A DNA stretch of 64,000 bases from Pseudomonadota bacterium (GCA_021819085.1 JAKASJ010000012.1:20242-84241), one strand, 5' to 3'. Positions 26,801-36,233 are shown, counted from the stretch's first letter. Notes: generated by a model from the letters alone, not told the origin. Translations and numbers: made by a program.

Positions 26801-27460
26801 GCGAACGCCGTGTCGCGCTCCCCCGTCCCTGCGACGGCGGGCATCACTTGCGCAGCAAACCGGGTCATCTCCACCTCTATTGGTGGAATACCCCACTCAG
26901 AAATGCGCCCCGGGCCGCCGGAAATCAAATAACTGACTGTTTAATATAGCTTTCATGGATTGGCACAGCGATTGCTGACTCCCGGTCATGGATCACAGAT
27001 CCCGTATTCCCGGTCGCATCAAAAGGCTGGCCCGGCGGACCGCGTGATGTCTGCCCACTCCGAACTGCTGCGCCCCCGATCCGGGCAGTGCCGTTCGTCT
27101 GTGGCGTTGTCCGGCTGCGCACCGCCGGATTGCCACCCCGGGGAACTGCCGGGCCCGGCAAGTATCTATCAGACATGAACTTTCTATCACTTGCATCCCG
27201 CGCTCAGCGGCCCGCAACACCAAATCGGTGGCAACCCGCCGGCCGGAACTGCCCGCGCCTGTCGATACCCCGGCGAGGCAATCGCCAGACTGTTCCGCCT
27301 TTTGCGGATCGGCGCGCTGCCTCGATGCGCTTCCCGGACAGACCTCGCCGTGTGACCGGGATGTCCGGTCCCGCACGGCGGCTGCATCCTGTGACACATA
27401 CCAAGTCGGGGTAACGCCATGTCCGCATGCGAATCAGCTGTTCGACCGGAGGCTACAGAC
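26801..27460. other. intergenic region, no gene recognised
   Basis: About 660 bases between the gnd remnant and the histidine kinase. All frames look random. It must carry the promoter of the two-component operon, but I see no convincing hexamers or sigma-54 match. It may hold more decayed DNA. Confidence 0.4.
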
Positions 27461-28924
27461 ATGCCTATACCCGAATCGCGGCGCATGCGTACGCTTTTTG
27501 TCCGATCCGTTTGGCTGCCCGCGATCGTGTCCGCAGTACTGCTGCTGATCGCACTTGGCCTTCTTCTGAGCATGTCCTGGCGCAGTCTCGAGCGTCTCGA
27601 GCCGGTGCAACAGCACCGGGCACTCGTCAGCCGGATCGAAAACGCCGGGCTTAACCTTGAACAGGTCCTCGTAAAAAGCATCGGCAACAAACAGCCGGTT
27701 AGCGAACAGACCCTCAGGCAGTTGCGCAGCCAGTTCGCGGCGGTCGGCACCCTGGACAACTATCTGGCGCCCAAGACACCGGCACGCATGAGGCGGATCG
27801 AGACTCTGCTGTCGGACCGCCGGGGCTCGCCGCGGGCCAAGGCGATCGAGGCGCTCGGTCTCATGCGCAATGTCCTGCTCGACGAGGTCCATGCCCACAA
27901 CCGGCTCGTCGCGCGGGTGTACCGGAATACAGAAATGGAATTCCACGTGGTTCTCATGGTCATCATCGCGTTTCCCCTGCTTGCCATCCTCACGCTGTTC
28001 TTCCTGCGCCATCGCATCCTGCTTCCGCTCAACAACCTGCGTTCGCTGATGACGATGCTGTCCCAGCAGAACTACAGCGCCGCGCCCGTCAGCAATGTCG
28101 ATCCCATGCTCCGACCGCTGTTTGAGAACTACAACGAGCTCGTCGGCCGCCTTGCCCGCCTCGAGGAGGCACGCAATGCGCGTCAGGAGTCTCTGGAAAA
28201 GGACGTGCGGGCTGCAACCCAGGCGCTGCTGGAACAGCAGCGCAATCTCGCCAGTGCCGAGCGCCTCGCCGCCGTCGGCGAGATCGCCGCCGGTCTGGCG
28301 CACGAGCTGCGCAATCCGCTTGCTGCCATCCAGATGACGCTTACCAATCTGCGCAAGGAGATGGCCAACACCGACCAGGTCGCGCGCATCGATCTGGTCA
28401 TTGCCGAACTCAAGCGTCTTGCGCGCCTGTTGAACGATGTGCTGAGCGACGCGCATCAGGCGCCGGAGCCGATGAAGGTCGTGTCGCTAGCCAGGGTCGT
28501 CGATGAACTGCTGGCCCTGGCACGCTACCAGCTGCCCGAGCATGTGCGCACGGAGTGCAATATCGTGCCGAGCCTTTCCTGCCGCCTTCCGGAGGACCGG
28601 CTGCGGCAGGCATTGCTGAATCTGATTCTGAATGCGGCTCAGGCGCTCGACAGCAAACCCGGAACGGTTGCGATCGATGCCCGGCAGGAGGATCACCGTC
28701 TTCGTCTCGAGATCCGGGATGACGGTCCGGGCTTCCCGCGCGACCTGCTGGACACCGGTATAAGGCCCTTCGTCACCGGCCGCGAGCATGGAACCGGCCT
28801 GGGGCTGGCAACAGTCAGAAGGTTCGTCACCGATATCGGCGGCGAGCTGCACATTTGCAATCAGGCACCTCACGGCGCCTGCGTCATCATGGATCTACCC
28901 TGCGGAGAGCTTCACAATGGCTGA
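27461..28924 (+). CDS. membrane sensor histidine kinase (NtrB-like family)
   Basis: 487 residues. The ATG at 27461 has GGAGG eight bases upstream; an in-frame ATG at 27419 is an alternative. TM1 lies about 20-40 and TM2 about 165-185, so residues 40-165 sense in the periplasm. A HAMP-like linker and coiled coil precede the kinase. His281 is the phosphorylated residue in GLAHELRNPL. N-box is NLILNAAQAL, G-boxes DDGPGF and GTGLGLATVRRF. The stop overlaps the start of the regulator gene by 8 bases, so they are partners. The signal is unknown. Confidence 0.9.
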   Translation: MPIPESRRMRTLFVRSVWLPAIVSAVLLLIALGLLLSMSWRSLERLEPVQQHRALVSRIENAGLNLEQVLVKSIGNKQPVSEQTLRQLRSQFAAVGTLDNYLAPKTPARMRRIETLLSDRRGSPRAKAIEALGLMRNVLLDEVHAHNRLVARVYRNTEMEFHVVLMVIIAFPLLAILTLFFLRHRILLPLNNLRSLMTMLSQQNYSAAPVSNVDPMLRPLFENYNELVGRLARLEEARNARQESLEKDVRAATQALLEQQRNLASAERLAAVGEIAAGLAHELRNPLAAIQMTLTNLRKEMANTDQVARIDLVIAELKRLARLLNDVLSDAHQAPEPMKVVSLARVVDELLALARYQLPEHVRTECNIVPSLSCRLPEDRLRQALLNLILNAAQALDSKPGTVAIDARQEDHRLRLEIRDDGPGFPRDLLDTGIRPFVTGREHGTGLGLATVRRFVTDIGGELHICNQAPHGACVIMDLPCGELHNG

Positions 28925-30323
28925 CACTTTACTGGTAATCGAAGACGAAATCCTTCTTGGAGCCGAACTCGCACGCCATTACCGGCGAGAAGGCTGGGAG
29001 GTTGTGGTTGCGACCACCCTCGCGCATGCCGAGCGCGCGATTGTGGACCAGCGTATCGACCCTCTGGTCGTGCTGTCTGACATGAGCCTGCCGGATGGCA
29101 ATGCGCTGGATCTTCTCGAGAAGATCCACAGCCAGCGTGGGGGCGCGGAGTGGATTCTCCTCACTGCTTACGGAAGCGTACCGGATTCCGTGCGCGCCCT
29201 GCGTCTGGGTGCGTTCGATTTTGTCGAGAAACCCTGTGACCAGGATCGGCTCGACATGATCGTGGCGGGCGCCGCGCGCAGCGGTCGTGCCCAGCGCCGT
29301 CTGCAGGACGAGGCTGCAGCGCAGTCACGCAAATATCCGGTTTCGTCGTTTCTCGGGCACAGCAATTCCGCCAGCGAAGTGCGCAACATGCTCACCAAGC
29401 TCAGCCATGTTCCGTTCAGCACACTGGTCGTCAGCGGCGAGACCGGAACCGGAAAAGGTCTGGCGGCGCGCATTCTCCACCACAGCGGTGCACGCCGCGA
29501 GGGCCCCCTCGTCGAGCTCAATTGCGCCGCTCTGCCGCGCGAACTTCTCGAGTCGGAACTGTTCGGACACGAGGCGGGCGCCTTCACCGGTGCGCGCGGG
29601 CGGCACCGGGGCCTGCTCGAGCAGGCGCACGGAGGCACGCTTTTCCTGGATGAAATCGGCGAGATGGACCTGGATCTGCAGGCGAAGCTGCTCAAGGCAA
29701 TCGAGGACCGGGCCATAAGACGCCTCGGCGGCGACCGGGAAATCAAAGTCGAGGTGCAGATCGTGGCCGCCAGCAACCGCGATCTCGAATCGCTGGTGAG
29801 CGCCGGCCGGTTCCGGCAGGATCTGTTTCATCGCCTCAGCGTATTCCACCTTCACCTTCCCGCCCTGCGCGAGCGTCGCGAGGATGTGAATGATCTGGTA
29901 CCGGCATTTCTCGCCGAGTTCAATACCAAGGCTGGAAAATCAGTGAAGTTTGTCCCGCCGGCGGTCCTGAGCAAGCTGCACGCCCACGACTGGCCGGGCA
30001 ACGTACGCGAACTGCGCAACGTCGTCGAGCGCTGCGTGCTGTTCGCCGAAAGCGAAGTCTTCCCGGAACAATGGCTGCAGCTTCGCAGTGCCGCCGCTCC
30101 GGTTGCCGCTGCAGCGGCAAGCCCGACGGCAAACCACAATGATCACCTTCTGCTGCCTATGGACGGCAGCATGGCGCTCGAGGACATGGATCGCCATATC
30201 ATCCAGCGTGCCCTGGAACGTACCAACTTCAACGTCACTGCCGCCGCGCGGTCACTCGGGGCGACGCGCGAGACCCTGCGCTACCGCATCCAGAAGTACA
30301 ACCTCGCGCGGCCCGGCAACTGA
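28917..30323 (+). CDS. NtrC-family sigma-54 response regulator
   Basis: 468 residues from the ATG at 28917, overlapping the kinase gene. The receiver domain covers 1-125 with Asp55 (LSDMSLPDG) as phosphate acceptor. The AAA+ domain covers about 145-380 with Walker A GETGTGKG, the sigma-54 contact loop GAFTGA, Walker B TLFLDEIG and arginine-finger region. The C-terminal Fis-type helix-turn-helix (about 430-468, 'ALERTNFNVTAAARSLGATRETLRYRIQKY') binds enhancers. All parts look functional. Targets are unknown; a sigma-54-like promoter lies at 33445-33460. Confidence 0.95.
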   Translation: MADTLLVIEDEILLGAELARHYRREGWEVVVATTLAHAERAIVDQRIDPLVVLSDMSLPDGNALDLLEKIHSQRGGAEWILLTAYGSVPDSVRALRLGAFDFVEKPCDQDRLDMIVAGAARSGRAQRRLQDEAAAQSRKYPVSSFLGHSNSASEVRNMLTKLSHVPFSTLVVSGETGTGKGLAARILHHSGARREGPLVELNCAALPRELLESELFGHEAGAFTGARGRHRGLLEQAHGGTLFLDEIGEMDLDLQAKLLKAIEDRAIRRLGGDREIKVEVQIVAASNRDLESLVSAGRFRQDLFHRLSVFHLHLPALRERREDVNDLVPAFLAEFNTKAGKSVKFVPPAVLSKLHAHDWPGNVRELRNVVERCVLFAESEVFPEQWLQLRSAAAPVAAAAASPTANHNDHLLLPMDGSMALEDMDRHIIQRALERTNFNVTAAARSLGATRETLRYRIQKYNLARPGN

Positions 30324-30978
30324 CATCACGGCGGCCGACCGCGGCCGCCGGCCTGCCCACAGGCTCGGCGCCACGGCCGACTCTTGCCGCGCGGCGTGGA
30401 ACAGCCGTGCGACCGGCTTCGGAACAGACGCCGGTGCCCGGGGAAGCGTGCAGTCCTCACCCTCTGCCGATCGCGCATCGACGCATAAACAGGAACCGCC
30501 TTCGGCACAGTAGCCGGATGCGGCTGCCGTAACGCGATCGAGCCGGCACGGCGGGCCCGGCGTGCAAGCCTCACCGGCAATTCATGGATTCCGCCCGGGT
30601 CGTGACCGGCAGGCGCATCGGCGTGGATGGCTCCGATCCCGGGAAGCAGTAGTATATAGAGTCGCGCCGTTACCCGGCCTGCACACAGCCGGTCGGCGCG
30701 AGTGCGGCGCGGAGCGCAACCCTTCGCGTCGGCAATCGCCGGCCGGGCAGCGGGGCTCGCTCCGGCACGGCTGGTGGAAACCGGCCATCATCGGAATGGC
30801 AGGCGACCTCCGCCGAGCCCGCCGCGGTAAAAGCCGGCATTCCGGCGGCCATGCAGCACGGTTGTGCCCTGCCAGGTATCGCCGCGATAAGACACGGCGG
30901 TACACTCTTGCTGCAACCGCAGGAGCGCGGGACCCGGGATCTCCGATAGCAACGACAGCGCTGGGAGATGGAGGCAAC
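30324..30978 (+). other. intergenic region with a possible weak terminator hairpin
   Basis: A hairpin GGCGGCC-GACCGC-GGCCGCC (30330-30349) follows the regulator stop by 6 bases, without a T-run. The remaining 630 bases carry no gene or clear promoter that I can support. Confidence 0.4.
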
Positions 30979-32154
30979 ATGGATAACCGGTGCAAATACC
31001 TGATCGTCGGCGGCGGGATGACCGCGGATGCCGCGGCACGCGCCATACGGGAACTCGACAAGGACGGAAAGCTCATCATGCTGAGCAGTGAACCCCATCC
31101 GCCTTACGACCGCCCGCCACTGAGCAAGAAGCTGTGGGCTGGCAAGCCGCTGGATTCCATCTGGCGCAATACCGCCGAGCTTGGCATCGAACTGCGTCTT
31201 AATACGCGGGCGGTAGTGAGCGACGGAAAACGCCTAAGCGACGGCCATGGAAATGTGTATACATGCGACAGACTGCTGCTTGCGACCGGCGGCACACCGC
31301 GGCACCTGCCGTTCGCCGACCCTGACGTGATCTACTTCCGGACGATGGAGGACTACCTGCGCGTAAGGGCACTCGCTGCCGACCACGCGAGCTTCATCGT
31401 CATCGGCGGCGGTTTCATCGGATCGGAGATCGCTGCGGCGCTGGCGATGTACGGCTCCAAGGTCACCATGATCTTTCCCGAGCGCGGGCTGGGAGCGCGC
31501 ATCTTTCCCGCCGGCCTGTCCGGATTTCTCAATTCCCAGTACCGCGACCGAGGCGTGGACCTGCTGCCGGAGGAGAACGTCAGTGCGGTCGTCAGGACCG
31601 GCGCGAAGACCGCGGTCACGACCCGCAGCGGCAAGACCCTGAACGCCGACGCCGTCATCGCCGGGATCGGAATCGAACCCGAGGTCAGCCTGGCAAAGGC
31701 TCTGGGACTCGTGGTTGACAACGGCATCATCGTCGATAAGTACCTGCGCACGACCCGTGAGGACATCTACGCCGCCGGCGATGTCGCCAACTTCTACAGC
31801 TCTGCGCTCGGACATCGCCGGCGTGTCGAGCACGAAGACAACGCCAACTCCATGGGCACCGTTGCCGGGCGCAACATGGCCGGGGAATCGGAAGTCTACG
31901 ACCACCTGCCCTATTTCTATTCCGACCTGTTTGACTTTGGCTATGAGGCAGTCGGAGAATTTGCATCGGATTACGATATCATTGAGGACTGGACTGAGCC
32001 ATTCCGGAAAGGCGTGGTCTATTACCTAAGATCGGGCAGGGTGCGCGGCGTGCTGCTGTGGAACACCTGGGGCCAGATTGACGCAGCGCGTGGGCTGATT
32101 TCGGCACCCGGCCAGGTCGACGCCGAATCCCTCAGGGGCCGCATCTCCGGCTGA
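30979..32154 (+). CDS. FAD-dependent NAD(P)H oxidoreductase (ferredoxin reductase / AIF type)
   Basis: 391 residues from the ATG at 30979 (GGAGGCAAC upstream). The FAD-binding motif is near residue 8 (YLIVGGGMTADAAARAI) and the NAD(P) motif near 140 (FIVIGGGFIGSEIAAAL); the second FAD motif is DIYAAGDVANF. A C-terminal dimerisation-type domain (about 310-391) follows, with many aromatic residues. The fold matches putidaredoxin reductase and apoptosis-inducing-factor-like enzymes. The electron acceptor is unknown; no ferredoxin gene is adjacent. Confidence 0.88.
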   Translation: MDNRCKYLIVGGGMTADAAARAIRELDKDGKLIMLSSEPHPPYDRPPLSKKLWAGKPLDSIWRNTAELGIELRLNTRAVVSDGKRLSDGHGNVYTCDRLLLATGGTPRHLPFADPDVIYFRTMEDYLRVRALAADHASFIVIGGGFIGSEIAAALAMYGSKVTMIFPERGLGARIFPAGLSGFLNSQYRDRGVDLLPEENVSAVVRTGAKTAVTTRSGKTLNADAVIAGIGIEPEVSLAKALGLVVDNGIIVDKYLRTTREDIYAAGDVANFYSSALGHRRRVEHEDNANSMGTVAGRNMAGESEVYDHLPYFYSDLFDFGYEAVGEFASDYDIIEDWTEPFRKGVVYYLRSGRVRGVLLWNTWGQIDAARGLISAPGQVDAESLRGRISG

Positions 32155-32216
32155 TATTGAGCGTCAGCAGACGGCCGTCTGCCGCCCGTATGCTCCCGCT
32201 GCGGAACGGAGGCACG

Positions 32217-32375
32217 TTGGCAGAGCAACTATGGGTCTATCGCGGCCGGGACGCCGGCAGCAGTCGGTGCATCACCGGATGCAGCGTGCACCCGGTGACG
32301 GCCGCAGAAGCGCCTCGCCGCTGCCCCGGCCGGGTTCCGGCGGGCAGGCTCGTGGCCCGGGATGACCTGTCTTGA
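32217..32375 (+). CDS. possible small protein, uncertain
   Basis: A TTG start at 32217 has a strong GGAGG five bases before it. The 52-residue frame ends in TTGA, where its stop overlaps the start of the DUF488 gene, an arrangement typical of translational coupling. The sequence (MAEQLWVYRGRDAGSSRC...) shows no known motif and is Arg/Pro-rich at the end, so it may be a leader or chance. Confidence 0.25.
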   Translation: MAEQLWVYRGRDAGSSRCITGCSVHPVTAAEAPRRCPGRVPAGRLVARDDLS

Positions 32376-32983
32376 ACCGGGCTGCGCTTGACCCGCCGGC
32401 AACCGCGTTTACCATCGGACATTCCGCACGGCCGCTCGCGGAGTTTCTCATGCTGCTGCGCGCCAACGGGGTCAGCTGTGTGGTGGACGTGCGCTCATTC
32501 CCGTACTCGCGCCATAATCCGCAATTCAACGGTGAGCGGCTGGCCGACGTGCTGGGCGACGGCGGCATCCGCTATATGCATCTGACCGGCCTCGGCGGCC
32601 GCCGGCGGCCCCTGCCCGGATCACCCAATGGCGGCTGGCGAAACGCGTCGTTCCGGGGATACGCGGACTACATGCTGACGCCGGAATTTGACGCGGCGCT
32701 GCGAACGGTGACCGAACTGGCCACCGGCGAGCGGACCGCATTGATGTGCGCGGAAGCGGTTCCATGGCGTTGCCATCGATCGCTTATCGCCGATGCCCTG
32801 GTTGTCGGCGGTCTGGCGGTCGCCCACATTCTCGGCCCCGGCCAGCTGCGGCTGCATGTGCTGACCCCGTTCGCCCGTGTCAGCGCCGGACGCCTGAGCT
32901 ATCCCCCCGAAGATGATCCGCAATCGCCGGCTGCCGATGCAGTGACCGGGGGCGCGCAACGGAATGGCGGAGGAGATCCATGA
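32372..32983 (+). CDS. DUF488 family protein
   Basis: 203 residues from a TTG start. The family start 'FTIGHSARPLAEFLMLLRANGV' is followed by 'VVDVRSFPYSRHNPQFN', 'YMHLTGLGGRR' and 'TALMCAEAVPWRCHRSLIADAL', the last with the conserved cysteine/arginine cluster. The tail (about 170-203) is low in complexity. DUF488 proteins are of unknown function, sometimes linked to DNA or redox processes. The next gene starts 4 bases before its stop, and is also DUF488. Confidence 0.85.
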   Translation: MNRAALDPPATAFTIGHSARPLAEFLMLLRANGVSCVVDVRSFPYSRHNPQFNGERLADVLGDGGIRYMHLTGLGGRRRPLPGSPNGGWRNASFRGYADYMLTPEFDAALRTVTELATGERTALMCAEAVPWRCHRSLIADALVVGGLAVAHILGPGQLRLHVLTPFARVSAGRLSYPPEDDPQSPAADAVTGGAQRNGGGDP

Positions 32984-33390
32984 TCGAGATCAGGCGTGTC
33001 TACGATGATCCATCCGGGCGCAGGAAGGAGGTTCGCTTCCTGATCGAACGTCTGTGGCCGCGCGGCATAAAGAAAGAATCCCTGGACCTGAGCGGCGGCT
33101 GGCTCAAAGAGGCTGCCCCGAGCACGGCCCTGCGTCGCTGGTTTGGCCATGATCCGGGCAGGTGGACGGAATTTCGAAGGCGCTATCGCGCAGAGCTGGA
33201 TGCACACCCGCCCGCATGGCAGCCAATCCTCGAAGCAGCACGCACGCATCACGTCACGCTCTGCTACAGCGCGCGCGACATTCACCACAACAGCGCGCTG
33301 GTGCTTAAGGAATACCTGGAAGCGAAACTCGCACACGCAGCCCGGTCGGCCGGGAAGGTGGATCCTAACCACCAGATACGGGCTAAATAA
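32980..33390 (+). CDS. DUF488 family protein, short form
   Basis: 136 residues, ATG overlapping the previous stop (ATGA) with GGAGGA upstream. Features of the short (YeaO-like) type: 'IEIRRVYDDP', 'FLIERLWPRGIKKESL', 'WLKEAAPSTALRRWFGHDP.RW.EFRRRYRAEL' and 'VTLCYSARDIHHNSALVLKEYLE'. The tandem pair of different DUF488 types is probably one operon. Confidence 0.88.
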   Translation: MIEIRRVYDDPSGRRKEVRFLIERLWPRGIKKESLDLSGGWLKEAAPSTALRRWFGHDPGRWTEFRRRYRAELDAHPPAWQPILEAARTHHVTLCYSARDIHHNSALVLKEYLEAKLAHAARSAGKVDPNHQIRAK

Positions 33391-33444
33391 CCCGGCCGTA
33401 CGCGCATCGCCGGCACGGACCGTTGATTTATCAGAAAATTCTTA

Positions 33445-33460
33445 TGGCATGAAGCTTGCT
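33445..33460 (+). promoter_or_regulatory. sigma-54 promoter candidate
   Basis: TGGCATG-AAGC-TTGCT matches the -24/-12 consensus TGGCACG-N4-TTGCW at all but one position, with the essential GG and GC 12 bases apart. The surrounding bases are AT-rich. Transcription would start near 33471 toward the small frame at 33547 and the cycA-sdrA-petABC-hip cluster. An NtrC-type activator is encoded 3 kb upstream. Confidence 0.55.
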
Positions 33461-33546
33461 TTAGTCGCGCTCTGACGGACATACTGAAAAAGCCGCGGGC
33501 CATCACGGGCAGCGCTGCGGACTGTCCTGCGAAACGGAGCAATGCC

Positions 33547-33735
33547 ATGAACGCCGGGGTTTCAAGCCCGACCGACTTTCGGCAGCACGGATTTCCGGTC
33601 GCCGACACCGCGGTCGTCGGCAACATCATCGGCGCCCTGGCAATCGATCGATGGGCCGAATCGGCGAATCGCTGCGCTGCTACGCAGTCGGCGGGATTTT
33701 CAATTGGTCTGGATATGGACAAGGCCGGGTCGTGA
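33547..33735 (+). CDS. possible small protein downstream of the sigma-54 site
   Basis: 62 residues, ATG with GGAG eight bases upstream, 87 bases after the predicted sigma-54 start. The sequence (MNAGVSSPTDFRQHGFPV...) has a short hydrophobic patch (VVGNIIGALAID) and no known motif. It could be a short regulated protein, a leader, or chance. Confidence 0.3.
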   Translation: MNAGVSSPTDFRQHGFPVADTAVVGNIIGALAIDRWAESANRCAATQSAGFSIGLDMDKAGS

Positions 33736-34062
33736 CGGCTGCTTGTCGTAACGTGGCCGTCACAGCCCGTTTGTGTTCTGCCCCGTGCGGTGGCACCGGC
33801 GTCCGCCCCGCCCGCGTGGGCTTTGCACACCCGGGGGCGGGTTCTTCCCGGAATGCGCAACCGCGCGCATCTGCCGCAATGGCACTGCCTTGCGCGTCCG
33901 GATTGCCGGTTGCGGCGGGAACCTGCAGGCAGCCGGGCGCGATTCCGTCAACCGGATCCGCGGAACAGGGGCGGCTTCCTTCGGGAACCGGACTTTGTCC
34001 GGACAGGAACCCTGCAGCGAAGAGTATCGGAATCATAGAAAACGAAAGCGTGAGGAGTGGTA

Positions 34063-34683
34063 ATGACAAGCAATCTGTGGCTGAGGCAAATCGGTGTCGT
34101 AGCGGGTGCGGTCCTTCTTCTGACCGGAGCTGCACATGCAGCCAAGAAACCTCCATCGATCGTTGCGACATGCGCCGCCTGTCACGGCGTCAACGGTGTT
34201 TCCGTGGCCTCCACTTTTCCCGACCTGGCTGGCCAATGGTCCCCCTACCTTACTGCGCAGATCCGGGCTTTCAAAGATCATACGCGTGCCGACCCACTTG
34301 CCAAATCCATCATGTGGGGAATGGCGGCCACGATACCCGACAATGAAATTTCCGAGGTGTCACGCTACTTCGCCAGCCAGAAGGGGCCAGCGCCGGGCAC
34401 AGAGCCGGCAGCGCTGGTTGCGGCGGGACGAAAAATATTCATGGGCGGAATTACAAGCACCAACACACCTGCGTGCATGGCGTGCCATGGTCCGACCGGA
34501 CGGGGCCTGCCACCGCTCTTTCCCCGGCTTGCCGGCCAGCACGCCGCGTATGTGGCGACCCAGCTCGGCTATTTCAAGCAGGGGCTGCGCACTAACGGAT
34601 CGAGCAGCATCATGCAGACGATCGCCGCAAAGCTGACAACCAAAGAGATCAAAGAGGTCGCGGCATTCACCCGCACGCTCTAA
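34063..34683 (+). CDS. cycA: diheme cytochrome c4
   Basis: 206 residues. The ATG at 34063 (GAGGAG upstream) is preferred over the GTG two codons earlier. There is a signal peptide of about 27 residues (ends AAHA). Two c-type domains carry heme sites CAACH (about 37-41) and CMACH (about 140-144), each followed by a Met-bearing segment (Met near 'IMWGMAA' and 'SSSIMQTI'). Cytochrome c4 carries electrons in the periplasm or on the membrane; in A. ferrooxidans CycA1 is the first gene of the petI operon. Here it is also first, with sdrA and petABC after it. Confidence 0.93.
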   Translation: MTSNLWLRQIGVVAGAVLLLTGAAHAAKKPPSIVATCAACHGVNGVSVASTFPDLAGQWSPYLTAQIRAFKDHTRADPLAKSIMWGMAATIPDNEISEVSRYFASQKGPAPGTEPAALVAAGRKIFMGGITSTNTPACMACHGPTGRGLPPLFPRLAGQHAAYVATQLGYFKQGLRTNGSSSIMQTIAAKLTTKEIKEVAAFTRTL

Positions 34684-34694
34684 GGAAACAGCCA

Positions 34695-35471
34695 TTGGCT
34701 TCCTACTCGCCATCACCGGAGCTGTTGAAGGGACGGACTGTTCTGGTCACCGGGGCCGGCGACGGTCTTGGGCGCATGGCGGCGTTGGCCTACAGCGCAC
34801 ATGGTGCCGAAGTGATCCTGGTCGGACGCACCGTTGCCAAGCTTGAGGCGGTATACGACGAAATCCTCAAACAGGGCGGCCGTGAGCCGGCAATTTATCC
34901 CATGGATCTTGCGGGCGCCTCTGCAAAGGATTATCGCGATCTGGCGGAAAATATCGGCCGGCAGATCGGACATCTGGAAGGCATTCTGCACAACGCCGCC
35001 GAACTTGAATTGCTGACCCCGCTTGAATTTCATCCGTTCGCCGCATGGGAAACTGCGTTACGGGTCAATCTGACGGCGCCATTTCTGATGACACAGGCCT
35101 GCCTTGGACTCCTTAAGCAGGCCGCCGATAGCGCGGTGGTTTTTACCAGCGACGAGTGCGCGCAGCGCCCGAAGGGATATTGGGGCGGTTATGCGGTGAG
35201 CAAGGCCGGCGTCGAAAACCTCGGCTTTATGCTGGCCCAGGAATTAAGCAACACCGCGATCCGGGTGCATGTTCTGGATCCCGGTTCTTGCCGCACCGCA
35301 ATGCGGTTGCGGACGCATCCCGGGGCGCCACTTGCCGGATATCCGTGTCCGGAGACATTGATACCCATGTATCTCTATCTCATGGGTCCGGACGGCCGCC
35401 CGCAGAATGGTGTGTGGAAGGCACAGGAATGGATCCGCCGGAGTTCCGACGCGCGCTGCAGGACCGTCTGA
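34695..35471 (+). CDS. sdrA: short-chain dehydrogenase/reductase (SdrA, YciK-like)
   Basis: 258 residues from a TTG start 9 bases after cycA, with AAGGAAA upstream. SDR motifs: TGAGDGLGR (cofactor), NAAEL (the NAAG site, altered), Ser in VVFTSDE and catalytic YAVSKAG. The enzyme reduces or oxidises an unknown substrate with NAD(P). The same gene sits inside the pet operons of A. ferrooxidans, where its role in electron transfer is unclear. The C-terminus is longer than usual and slightly basic. Confidence 0.88.
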   Translation: MASYSPSPELLKGRTVLVTGAGDGLGRMAALAYSAHGAEVILVGRTVAKLEAVYDEILKQGGREPAIYPMDLAGASAKDYRDLAENIGRQIGHLEGILHNAAELELLTPLEFHPFAAWETALRVNLTAPFLMTQACLGLLKQAADSAVVFTSDECAQRPKGYWGGYAVSKAGVENLGFMLAQELSNTAIRVHVLDPGSCRTAMRLRTHPGAPLAGYPCPETLIPMYLYLMGPDGRPQNGVWKAQEWIRRSSDARCRTV

Positions 35472-35579
35472 ATGGTCCGGGGCAAATGGCGACCGGGCGG
35501 GATACATCGGGGTGTGAGGAAAGCAGAGACTCGGGCCGGAATGGGCGTTCGAGACAATCGTTGAGGTTGAGGTGAAGGC

Positions 35580-36200
35580 ATGGCAAAGACAGTTGGGGAT
35601 ATGACCAGCAAACCCGACCTGGGCCGGCGCCGGTTCCTGACGGCCGCGACATCCGTGGTAGGGGTGGCGGTCATCGGGGCAGCGGTGGTGCCCATGGTCG
35701 AGTCCCTGGAACCGACGGCTGCAGAAACCGCGTCGGCATCGACAACGGTAAACCTCGCCCCGATAGAGCCGGGCATGCAGTTGACTGTTCCATGGCAGAA
35801 AAAGCCGGTGATCATTGTCAACCGAACGCCTGAATTGCTGGCGACCCTCGCAGAAGTGGCGACACAGGGCCGGCTCAAAGATCCGGATTGCGCCGTGCCC
35901 CAGCAGCCGCCTTACTGCAAGAACGTGTACCGGTCGCGGAAACCGCAATGGCTGGTCATGGTCCGGATCTGCACACACCTGTGCTGCATACCCCATTATC
36001 GCCCCGAGAAGGCGAGCGTTACTCCATGGTGGCTAGGGGGATTCCATTGCCCCTGCCATGGGTCGATGTATGACGTCTCGGGCCGTGTCCTCAAGGGTTC
36101 GCCGGCACCCCACAACATGGCGATACCGGAATATGACTTCGACAAGGACGGCACATCCATAACGATCACTGATATGTACCCCAAAGCGCATGTCTGCTGA
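35580..36200 (+). CDS. petA: Rieske iron-sulfur subunit of the bc1 complex
   Basis: 206 residues. The N-terminus has a twin-arginine-type membrane anchor (GRRRFLTAATSVVGVAVIGAAVV). The [2Fe-2S] ligands are in CTHLCCIPHY and CPCHGSMYD, with one Cys-His pair in each loop and the disulfide cysteines also present. The adjoining 'PAPHNMAIPEY' is the proline loop. It transfers electrons from ubiquinol to cytochrome c1. It follows sdrA by 108 bases. Confidence 0.96.
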   Translation: MAKTVGDMTSKPDLGRRRFLTAATSVVGVAVIGAAVVPMVESLEPTAAETASASTTVNLAPIEPGMQLTVPWQKKPVIIVNRTPELLATLAEVATQGRLKDPDCAVPQQPPYCKNVYRSRKPQWLVMVRICTHLCCIPHYRPEKASVTPWWLGGFHCPCHGSMYDVSGRVLKGSPAPHNMAIPEYDFDKDGTSITITDMYPKAHVC

Positions 36201-36233
36201 GAGAAGATTGCGCACAATGGACGGGAGAGTGGC

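Larger units (their letters stand above)
33391..34062 (+). other. long upstream region of the respiratory cluster
   Basis: About 670 bases between the DUF488 operon and the cytochrome c4 gene. It contains the sigma-54 promoter match and the small open frame listed separately. From 33736 to 34062 I recognise no gene; an unusual run of short GC-rich repeats of no clear order is present. Confidence 0.45.

Noticed and set aside
26077..26949. Plus-strand reading frames over the gnd remnant
   Set aside because: Their sequence is compositionally random, Arg/Pro/Ser-rich, and the minus strand shows ordered gnd motifs.
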